A DNA stretch of 64,000 bases, taken from NCBI GenBank assembly GCA_022539475.1, contig VCMS01000063.1:141726-205725 (forward strand), read 5' to 3'. A program made the translations under genes and the position numbers. Positions within the stretch are counted from its first letter, which is position 1. Each line of letters opens with the position of its first letter. The notes under the pieces are model-generated. The model was not told where the DNA came from, ran no database searches, and was given only the letters and a program-made list of their open reading frames with translations. Shown piece after piece: positions 34,404 through 43,445 of this stretch. The stretch comes from Gracilaria domingensis. Lineage: Eukaryota > Rhodophyta > Florideophyceae > Gracilariales > Gracilariaceae.

Positions 34404-35101
34404 AGGAATTACATGCGGATAGCTCTCGTTTGCAGCGATAAGAGAGACACATTGAGCGTACCGGATGACTCCGAGCTGGCCGCAAGGTATAGTCCGGCAC
34501 CTACGTCACGTATCACCCAAGTGCTCGCTCGGTCGTATGAACTTGATAGAAGCACCAACCTGCGTGGGCTCCTCGGCTCCGAAAGTGGCACAATTTCTGC
34601 TGTTCTGTGCTGCTTCTGACGGGCCTATACGGGATCAAAAAAATCGAATATACAAACCCAGAAATATGCAAAGTTTTGCAGTTTTTCTCGATTCCCCCGC
34701 CGGTACTGCCTCGGCTACCTTTGTACACCAAAATGAAAGCCTAACGCTGTAGCTTGCGTGCCCTCGAGGACACGTTGAAGCCGCTTTCTCAACTCTTGAA
34801 CTTCTGCATTCATTTACCATATACCGGTGCCCGTATCGAAGATCGTTGCTGAGGTTAAGCAAACTGAATTATCGGAGAATCGCAGACGTCGGAATCTCAG
34901 GCATCTTCCCGATACGAACATTCCGAGGACAAGCGAGTTGACCTCTGCTTTCCCGATACAGCTCAAGGGAAAAGGAGAACGGTGCTATGCACTCTGCCGC
35001 TATACGCAAGCCACACCTGCGTTTGTGAGGAATCCCGCATGTCTGCTCCTGTTCTGAGTAATTCGAAGTTATCATAAACCGCACTTGAGCGCTCAAGATA
35101 C
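34404..35101. other. Intergenic between divergent genes
   Basis: Separates the minus-strand karyopherin from the plus-strand oxidoreductase, so it should hold both promoters. I see no clear TATA box or conserved motif; short frames on both strands are not convincing. Confidence 0.4.
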
Positions 35102-36665
35102 TTGCCGTGCCCTCTGTCCTTCATGGTTTGGTTCTTTTCACAGTCAAGAGCAGAACTTGCTACTCCGACACAAGCGACGCAGATATACCTTGCGAAGCGG
35201 CCGAAAGATCACATCGATGACGAGACTTTTTCCTTGCGATACATTCCACTCCCAGACGACCTCCACCCGGGCACATTTTTGTAAAAGTCCTATATCTCTC
35301 GTGCGATCCTGCTATGAGGGGTTGGCTGAGCACGCGCAAATCATATATCGAACCTGTAGCTACTGGTGCAACGATGAGAGCGATGGGTGCAGGAACGGTG
35401 GTACGTGAAGCGGGAGGTTTTCAAGTCGGACAGCTCGTCACAGGCATATTTGGATGGACAGATTATAGTATCATGACAGTCGAACGGGTGACTCGAGTAA
35501 GACTGCCCGCTGATATGTCCAAGTCTGTTGCACTCGGTGTATTGGGTACCACAGACATGATCGCTTACCCAGGAAAACACTTTGATATCAGCTTGATATT
35601 CCTTAGATGTGCTTTGGATATCCGATTGATTTCTTGGATATCCATCTGATTTTCGATGTTGGATAAACGGTCGATGCACATAAGATACACGACAATGCTC
35701 ACAATATCCATACCAATGATATTCGTCTGATTTCTGGATGTCCGAATGATGCCCGAGCAATTCCAAGAGAAGCAACTTTGGTTTTCGAAATCATTCGTCA
35801 TATCTACTGTTATATCTTTCAAAGTAGTTGATGCATGTCTCAAGGGCATGAAAAGAGTATCATTTGGTACATCATCTGTCATATCTACTGGATGTCACAG
35901 GGATACCATGTATATACGTAAGATATCCAGATGATATCCGAAAGACATCCGGATTTCAAATCTACGGGGTATCATTTGAGCATCTGTATACTTCTCTGGG
36001 TTATTTTGGATTGCTAAAGGTGCGCAAACCAAAAAAGAGCAATGTTGTCGTGGTATCTTCTGCTGCAGGTGCCACCGACAGCATTGTAGCGCAGATTGCC
36101 AAGAACGTAATTGGATGCGAGGTGATTGGTATCGCTGGTGGCTTAGAGAGAAATGTCGCTATTTGAAAGAAGATCTTGGCATTAAGGCTGTAGACTACAA
36201 GAGCGAAGAAGGTGTAGATAAAGGCTTAAAGCGTGCTTCAGAAGAGGATGGAATTGACATCTACTTCGATAATGTTGGAGACAAAACCCTAGAGGCGGCT
36301 TTGAGAAGAATCAATATCGGCGCTAGAATAGTCGTTTGTGGGGCCATCAGCGGGTACAACAGCTGTCGTTTCGTGCCAGGGCCTGCAAATTATGTCACTC
36401 TAATATCCAAGCGTGCTTCGATGACAGGTTTCCTGTTGTAAGACTTTGAGAAACAGTTCCCCACAGCTAGTTACGATTTCACGAAGTTACTCGCCTCCGG
36501 AAAGGTCAAGGGCAGAGAATATGAGATCGTCGGGTTGAAAAAGCACCTATGGCACTGAGGGCGCTGTTTGAAGGAAAGAACATTGGAAAAGTGATTGCGC
36601 GAGTGCTTGAAAACGAAAACAGTAGTGGACATGTTTCAAACGAGGAACGAACGGCAAAGTTATGA
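35102..36665 (+). pseudogene. NADPH-dependent alkenal/one oxidoreductase (PTGR/AOR, MDR family)
   Basis: Reduces the C=C bond of reactive alkenals in other organisms. Segments in order: IYLAKRPKDHI and TFSLRYIPLPDDL near the N-terminus, LYLSCDPAMRGWL, VVREAGGFQVGQLV, YFGLLKVRKPKKSN, the Rossmann region VVSSAAGATDSIVAQIAK, DIYFDNVGDKTLEAALRRI, VVCGAISGYN and ALFEGKNIGKVIARV. Damage: frameshifts near 35283, 36150 and 36537, TAA at 36439-36441, and a 434-bp insertion at 35568-36001. The nucleotide-binding glycine motif is altered (GATD where GAVG is usual). The true start is uncertain; it may lie downstream of 35102. Confidence 0.8.
35568..36001. mobile_element. MITE-like insertion with TA target duplication
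   Basis: Interrupts the oxidoreductase between alanine-tyrosine and the next family block. It is flanked by TA on both sides (35566-35567 and 36002-36003), with imperfect inverted ends CCCAGGAAAAC and, reversed, ACCCAGAGAAG. Internally it has many self-complementary GGATATCC/CATCTGAT-type repeats and direct repeats GTCATATCTACTG. No coding capacity. TA duplications are typical of Tc1/mariner-related elements. An intron is unlikely because the borders are not GT-AG. Confidence 0.5.
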
Positions 36666-36699
36666 TACAGCGCTCAGGAAATTACGCTGGACTGTCGGT

Positions 36700-36812
36700 G
36701 CAGTGATATCACGCGCAAATGAAGTTACTTGTAGTTGGATTAAGTTGGTTGAAGCGACGATGACTTGGTGAAGATGTCGACGTGTGGAGCATAGTGAAGA
36801 TCATGTCGTGAC
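36700..36812. repeat. Shared 3'-end segment, copy at the DOHH gene
   Basis: About 110 bp similar to 38036-38146, including TCACGCGCAAATGA, TTGTAGTTGGAT/TTC, AAGTTGGTTGA and ACGATGACTTGGT. On the minus strand it covers the last codons (ending in LQPT-stop) and the downstream sequence of the DOHH frame. Confidence 0.7.
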
Positions 36813-37666
36813 ACGTATTCCGATATATCTAGTGCAACTGCAACAGATTCTCTAACAACTCGTTTCCGATCGGTTCGAAACTGTGACAGAATTTTCTCGG
36901 CAGTAACAGAATTAATGCTACCCAGCGCCTCGGCAGCTTCGTGGATAACCATCTAGTGCTCGTTCTGATCTCTGAGAAACTGTTGAAGCGTAGGAATTGA
37001 AGCTTGATGTTGCATTTGTCCCAAGACGTACGCAACCGCATGGCGGAACAAGGCGCTTTCCTTATCGGCTTGCATACCGGCACACAAGCCTAGTACTGCT
37101 TGTTCGCCACCTTTGTTTCTCAAGGCAAACATGGACTTGTCTCGTTCAAACAGGCGCTTTGAAGTATCACAAATAACCGTCCGAAGTTGGTCCACGTCTT
37201 GTTCATGATGTGCAGGCGCTGGGTCCACCGAGGTATATGGTACGTCAGGTGCGTTTCCATGGGCGATCTGCGGCCATTGGATTCCGTGGACGACGAGCAA
37301 ACAAGTTTTTCTAATCTCCTGGGCGAGCGATTGATCCGACGCATATCGTTTGAACAGTGGCAGAGCTGAAGCGTGGGCTAATTCCCCCATGGCCTCTGCA
37401 GCCTCATGACGAACCATGAAATCCTCAGAAGCATCCTAAAGAACCTTTTCCAGAGTTGGAAGCGAGTCGGTGGCGCACATCTGACCCAGAACGTAGGTGA
37501 CTTCATGACGAACGAGGGCGGACGGGTCAGACAGAAGAGAGCGCTCTAAGGCACGCACGGCTTCCGGGGTTGCCAGTCCCTTGAGACTGAAGATGGAGCG
37601 CATGCGAGCGGACACCGGGCTGTCGCTGCCACGAAGCTGCGCCACGATTCGGTCAACGGTGGTCAT
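36740..37666 (-). pseudogene. DOHH: Deoxyhypusine hydroxylase (HEAT-repeat di-iron enzyme)
   Basis: Completes hypusine on eIF5A by hydroxylating deoxyhypusine. About 309 codons from ATG 37666, matching the family's about 300. Family landmarks: RHEVTYVLGQM, MVRHEAAEAMG, SVDPAP, MFALRNKGGEQAV, LFRHAVAYVLGQMQH and VIHEAAEALGSI. Of the four metal-binding His-Glu pairs, three are present (HE in the first, second and fourth blocks); the third reads His-Ala. One frame throughout, but TAG codons at 37436-37438 and 36953-36955 interrupt it, at positions where alignment to the human protein needs one residue each and no gap. It ends at TAA 36740. Probably a recent pseudogene; see findings. Confidence 0.9.
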
Positions 37667-38078
37667 GGTGAAGAATGTAGAAGCTCGGTATCGAGTTTGC
37701 TGCCTTTGGTAACGGGAACGTTGTATTCTACCTGCGTATCGTCTGCGTAAAGGATGGCGGATCAAGAGCAAGATGCGAAGAGAAGCGATCAAACGGCCCA
37801 ACATTTGGCATACGAACGGTGCAGCTATGTTCGCGCCGCTACGCGTGGCGAGTGGCGCGTCAATCATTCGGCGCGGATCCAGCGCGTGCTTGCCTTTGAA
37901 ACTTGGCATTCACATCGAATCGTTTGGCCGCTTCGCATGTTCTGCCCCTACAGCTAGCTTCGGCTGTGGTTCATCCCCATCGCGCCGCCTTTGTCGAGTC
38001 GAAAGGATTCCGTACGGCGCCTTCATCGCTTCTGCGCTGCATTGATGTCACGCGCAAATGATTTGAGTTGTAGTTGGT
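37667..38078. other. Intergenic between DOHH and GMC oxidoreductase
   Basis: Short frames overlap on both strands but nothing is recognised. The right part holds the second copy of the shared 3'-end segment. Confidence 0.4.
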
Positions 38079-38146
38079 TCAAGTTGGTTGAGTCAACGAT
38101 GACTTGGTAACGAAGTCGGCATGTAGAGCATCGTAGATCACGAAAA
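38036..38146. repeat. Shared 3'-end segment, copy at the GMC oxidoreductase gene
   Basis: About three quarters identical by eye to 36700-36812. On the minus strand it includes codons ending in LTQPT and a TGA (38079-38081), exactly where the DOHH copy has LQPT and TAA. Both genes lie in the same orientation, so both end in the same kind of sequence. Confidence 0.7.
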
Positions 38147-39629
38147 TGCGCGTGGTGCTCGTGACGCGCAGCCGGTCTTAGAGCATGGGCCCCATCGCAA
38201 ACGCCGCCCTCTGCTCGATGAACTCGAGCGTGACCACGCCGCCGGGAGGCGCCACGAGGCGCAGCCCAATCTCGGGCGGGAATGCGTGGTAAATGGAGAC
38301 CATGCGCTGCGCACAACCCCTCGCCCACAGCGTCTCGACGTGGCGCGCCAGCACGCCCAGCCAGACTTTGAGCGCGCTGAACAGATTGCGGTCGCGCACC
38401 TGCAGCGACCCGAAGGACGACGGATTTTTCAGACATATCAGCGCCAGCAGTCGCGGGTTATTCACAACCTCCGCTTGGCGGAATTGTGCAGGCGCCGAAA
38501 ACGACCCAAGGAAGTACCTCTCGCGCAGCACGCGACCGTTCACCGCACCTACCCTGCCTCCAAGAGCACCACCATTTTCCGATGGCCACCTTGCAATCGA
38601 CTCTTGCGAAAGCGCCGTCGCATGGTTGGCAATGGGCTCCGGCGGAAGCGGTTCATCGTGCGTCGCGAGTGCTCTTGCCTGTGCCTGCGTCCCCACGCCA
38701 AACCGCTTCAAAAGCGTTACGTTCGTCTGAATCAGCACGTTGCGCGGCCCAAACCCGAACAACTGCAGCTACTTTGGTGATCCAAACAGCACAGCAGCCA
38801 AGATGATTCGCCGCCGAGCGCGGATGGACATTCGGTTCTTGGCTTCGATATCGTTATTGAACACATATTCGGCGCCATAGGCATCCCGTGTACGAGAGTA
38901 CCACCGCCTTGGTTTGAACCAAACACGCGTGACCGTGATGCCTTGCACAAGACGAAAATTGTTTGCGCATACGCTATTCTCAACGGGAGTCAGATACGCA
39001 GTGAAAGAGTTCTGGGGCGCACCGGAGGCATTCACCGCGACCCGGTTCTCAAATATGGTATTCGCAACCTTTCGATCGAGCGGCCTACGGTCTGTATAAA
39101 AACCTGCGCTGGTTGCTTCGTTGAGAAGGTTATCAACGTAGATCTGACGAAACTCTCCTTGCTGAGAAGCCGCTCCGAGCTGATTTAGTGCACGCAGAAT
39201 GTATTTGGCGACATTAAACTCGGTGAGTCTACGCACTTTCTACCTTCTGACGTCGCCAAACAACGGAGAGAAAAACTTCATGCCATTGACGGAACCAGAG
39301 CCGCCCAAAGTGGCTCCAGTAGCGATGGAAAGAACACGATTTGCCAGGGAGGGTTCCGGCTCTGAATGCATGAGCTCAACCAGGTCAGGGTCGCCTAACG
39401 TGTCGAAGGAGCTACGAGGCGTGCGCACGGTAAAATCGGAAGCCTCAGATCTCGGTTCCGCTCTCTCAAGAAACGTAATGTGCATATCGGCAAGGCTGTC
39501 GCAAAGACGCGCGGCAAAAGCACAGCCAGAAGTACCGGCTCCGACGATGAGCACACCTGTGTCTGGGAGAGCTCTGGCGCAGTGTAAAAGGGTGAGAAGC
39601 GCAACGAATGTAGTAGAGGTTTGGAGCAT
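38079..39629 (-). pseudogene. GMC-family FAD-dependent oxidoreductase, secreted type
   Basis: Start at ATG 39629, giving a signal peptide (MLQTSTTFVALLTLLHCARA) before the FAD-binding motif VLIVGAGTSGCAFAARL. Then ATGATLGGSGSVNGM (GMC signature 1 region), and IILAAVLFGSPK-stop-LQLFGFGP, equivalent to the GSPxLLxLSGIGP signature 2. One frame for about 520 codons, interrupted by TAG 39240-39242 and TAG 38769-38771; a TAA occurs at 38178-38180 and the frame continues to TGA 38079-38081. The usual C-terminal HP-GT-RMG and catalytic histidine region is not recognisable. Substrate cannot be inferred. Confidence 0.75.
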
Positions 39630-40041
39630 CGTGATGAGGCTAGGGTTTGATGCAGTTGTGAACGCGGAAGACGCGGGTACATGGCGAGAAGCGCAATCGC
39701 TGCAGCCCGCGTGAGCGAAAGGATAGTTCTCGTAGACCGTATCAAACTTTACCATAATCTTGGCTCCTGTTGGGCGCCGATTATAACTTCATACTTCCAT
39801 TCATAATGCACAGAAAGATGCAGATATCATATCTCAACATGCCCTATAACGTCAGATTAAAGAAATATCGATGGCGCATCTGATCAAAATGTAAAGCATT
39901 GAGCGGTGACAAAGCACTATATCCCACAATTGTCACTGAAAAACAGAGTGACAGCGGGTGACCGGCGTGTGAGCTCTGCAAACAGAACAACCACAGCACC
40001 ATGCACAGAACAGACACAGAACAGCCACAGAATGAGCACCA
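39630..40041. other. Upstream region of the GMC gene; no other gene seen
   Basis: Contains the probable promoter side of the minus-strand GMC gene and tandem CAGAACA(G)-type repeats near 39978-40030. No convincing coding frame. Confidence 0.35.
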
Positions 40042-40365
40042 ATGAGCACCCGTAAATGCCTCACCGGTGCCTGTTGTATGCCTGTTATGTGCCCTTTCTA
40101 TGTGAGGCACGGAACAGGCATATGGTATACATGTGACCCCCACATCAGGCATAAACCATACCTGCACCAGGCAAATGATTACCTGGGGTCTGTGGTGAAG
40201 TTTGGAGGAACAGCTGCCACAGTGAAGTCGTTTGTGAGCAAGAACGATATATTTGTGACTGTGGTGCCGGAGAAGGGAGCCGTGTCCGTGGTGGCTTCAT
40301 ACGGTGTGTCTTCTAGTACTGTGTATCTCGAATATGACTTTATCTACGTACATTGGCAATCTTAA
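40042..40365 (+). CDS. Hypothetical ORF, 107 aa
   Basis: The C-terminal 65 residues (from NDYLGSVVKFGG to YVHWQS) are beta-strand-like and end cleanly in TAA; the N-terminal part is cysteine-rich and may not be coding. No family recognised. Confidence 0.25.
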   Translation: MSTRKCLTGACCMPVMCPFYVRHGTGIWYTCDPHIRHKPYLHQANDYLGSVVKFGGTAATVKSFVSKNDIFVTVVPEKGAVSVVASYGVSSSTVYLEYDFIYVHWQS

Positions 40366-40462
40366 TGTAATCATTACTGGCCAACGTTACGATGTGGCCA
40401 TGTCCACAAATCCTAACATCATATTCTCGTAGTGGCTTTTTCCAAGTAATGAAGAGAATACC

Positions 40463-41173
40463 ATGCCCATGCCATTGCTTGGTTCTTCAGCTGAAATAGA
40501 ATCGAGAAAATCGGAGGCCGAAGCAATGTTGTCCAAGGTCGGGGATCGTTTTCGAAAGAGTGCCTACATACAGCAAGTTGAGAATATGGCCCAAAGTGAT
40601 GATGATTCCCTGCCGACTGAAACGGACACTACTTCTGTAGCGCCTTCTCTTCTTCCGTCGGAGTCGGAAAATAATGCTGAACAGAATCCGAAACCACAAG
40701 AAAAGGAGGACTTCGAAAAAATCCGGGATAAGGATCTCTTGCGACTTCTGCAAAGGGACCTGGATGAAGAGATTGGTGACAATGCTGTGAAAGAAAACGG
40801 CGTCTGTAACCATTCATAACGATGAAATGCGAAAAGATGGTGAAGATCCCACCCAGGCCGTACAAGTTGCGCCCGAACCTGAGAACGCGTCTCGTCTTTT
40901 TCAGAAAGAGAGGGAGAAGGCAATGAAGTTTTGTCAGGTCATCAATTAACCACCGCAGACTCACGAATTTTTGATGCTACTACTCTCCAAAGCAATCGTA
41001 AACGCCTCAAAACTCAAACACTGACCAGATCTCAACCTCCGGAACCGTATGCAATGAAGGTCATGAAGAAGATAAGATGCAAAAAAGGGCTCGGCGCTCG
41101 AGTACACGGCTGCTCAGCTCAATTAGAGCCAAAAGTTAGGGCTTCTTGCCCAGAACTCGGTGTGAACCGATAG
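40463..41173 (+). pseudogene. Hydrophilic accessory-type ORF, frameshifted, unrecognised
   Basis: An acidic/basic low-complexity frame (40463-40819) continues after a frameshift (EREKAMKF, to about 40949) and again in 40931-41173. Composition resembles the hydrophilic accessory ORFs of the two TNP2 units. It converges with the minus-strand frames at 41354-42122, which may be part of the same third, heavily decayed element. Confidence 0.25.
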
Positions 41174-41353
41174 CAAGCACGTTTTTACGCAAGGCATTTA
41201 CTTTCTGAATATGAGCGGAAACAAATTCAAAGCCATGGTCGATCCCAAGAACCCTTGAACATAGTGAATGTTGATCCCGGTTCTATTGAGAGGGAGGATG
41301 TGCAGGACATTCGGACTGGAATACTGTTGCACAACGTAATATGAGCATAATGG

Positions 41354-42122
41354 TTACGACCCGTTGATGTTGCTGTCTTCCTCGTTAGATTTGCTTGCGT
41401 CTACGGTCTCTTCGGTTATCTCCAGTACCACAGCATCAGGTGGGACACGCTCAATCGACTTCATATGATGAGTGTAGGTTTTGAAGACCTTCGTCTCGAC
41501 CTCAATGCGATAAAGATACTGCGTAGATTTAGAGTCACTTTCACCCAGACTTAAGTTTTTCTGTCCACTGGAAAAGTCAGATTCGGAACTTTGGGAACAT
41601 GACGCCACCAATACGTTTTGTTCCGAAGAATTCGAAGCAGAATGTTCTGCAATTTGTTGGACATTTGAGTCTCCAGCATCACTCTGGGTTCCAGAAGATG
41701 TCCCATCACTGCATTTTTCACAAGACCATGTACTATCGGTGAAATCACTACTAGAGCTCTCTGTAAGGTCACTTTCAAAGCTCTTAAGGGCCCTTTCTCG
41801 AGCATAACGTGCACGACGTCTAGCCAATCGTTTGTTACGGTCATGAGAAGACTCTCTGCCTTGAAAGTTTGTACCTTTCCCAGCTCAATTGGTTTTCTCT
41901 TTGTCTGTTTTTTGTATTACTTCTCCACAGAGCTTTTCGAAGCGCGTCGTTCAAAGTCTTATTCTTTATCTTGGCAATGTTTCTAGGCCTTTCGGGCAGG
42001 ATATGAACCTCTTCACAATTCCCATTGCTTTCCTCGCATACCGTGTGCTCAAGTACCAGCACTGCGGCGGATTTTGGGAGCAGAACGGAGTTTACCGGAA
42101 ACGATACTCCTTCTAAATCCAC
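41354..42122 (-). pseudogene. Serine-rich hydrophilic ORF remnant
   Basis: Two minus-strand frames (42122-41841 and 41827-41354) read as one protein with a break near 41835: an N-terminal globular part, a basic stretch (RRRARYARERALKSF) and a serine/aspartate-rich tail. Similar in style to the N-terminal part of the TNP2 transposases but no core motif is present. Confidence 0.25.
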
Positions 42123-43445
42123 AGACGTGTAGTTGTTGGTACGTGCTGTTGGTAACTACATTTTAAACACGAGAAAAAACTTGCCTACTTCTCGAGATTC
42201 GCACTATTGAAGAACGAGGTTGGATCGGATAATTCAGGCTTCGGTCCCGTCCCAAAATTTGTGACGGGACCCAAACGTGTAACTTTAGTGTACACGTTTT
42301 TCGTCGTAGCGGTGCCAGCCGACTTGATAGCCATTCATATGTCTTGAAAGAGAACAGCGCTGGAGTTTCGAAGTACGAAGAAGAATTATCAGAAGGGCAG
42401 TGCGTTGGAGGCAGACCCTTCCATGGTCGGTGGTGCATGCACTTATGGCCTACGGATTGTCGCACTACACCGCCTTTTCACCGCCGACGTCTGAGCACCA
42501 GCCGCTATCCTTGTTCGAGTATTTGGCTGGCTGCCGTCGTCGTTTCTTCACGCTTTTTGCCTTGCGCGCCTGCGGGCCTGAGCGAGTCCATCAACGCGCC
42601 CTGCACCCTTCTCAGGGGTGCCGCCCGGCGCAACCCGACCTGGGGTACGTGAGATCGTTGCGCTTGCCACCGAAGGAGAAGCTACGTGGCGCCAGCGCCT
42701 GTTGAAATGGCGATCTGCGCGGGCTTGTGGTGCATTCGAGAGCCTTTTGCATATCTAATTCCATACCATTCAACATCGGGGCTAAAGCTGTTGCGACGCA
42801 CATAGACACCATTGATGTGATTTCACCATTTGTTTCACGGCTGCAGAAGTATCAGCCTCGACCGTTCGAACTCTTCGAAACACTAACGCCTTTCACGCTC
42901 GCAACACACCTGTGCCGAAAATGTCCCGCTCTTGGTATGATAGCTGAAAACGTTTGTTGTTCACATGGAACTTTTTGCGAAACCAGGTTTTGAGCTTACG
43001 ATCGGAAGCTCCTTTCCTTCTCTCATTTGGCGCAACGGTGTTTGAACTAGTTTCTCTGCGTACAACACACTATGAACGCAGCGTCATATGATTGCGTCTT
43101 TGAATAGGATGCTTCTTTCCAACTAGTGCGGAACCTCTGAACACAATAGTATCACATCAAAGTGAGTTTTTTATGGTGCAACGTAATTGTTGCAAAGATG
43201 GCTCTGCTTGGACCTCGAGTTTGGAAGACGTACTATGAAGTTATCGCATCCTTCTACTACGCAACTTGATTCGCGATCTCTTTCGGCTACAATACAGTTC
43301 TTTAGGGCAAACGTAGTATCGATTTATGCCGTTAACTTTCTAACATTCAACCAAACGGGTTTTTTCCATTCGTCCATCATTGTTTCGTATGTGATCTGGA
43401 AATTGAAATTCGACAACATCATCTGACCGTATTTGCCATGAGATT
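42123..43445. other. No recognisable gene
   Basis: Short overlapping frames (42344-42705, 42727-42993, 43187-43426) without motifs. Confidence 0.35.

Noticed and set aside
36740-37666. TAA/TAG read as glutamine (alternative genetic code)
   Set aside because: Some stops align to Gln-like positions, but others align to Leu, Trp or aromatic positions, TGA occurs as well, and the long transposase frame uses no TAA or TAG.
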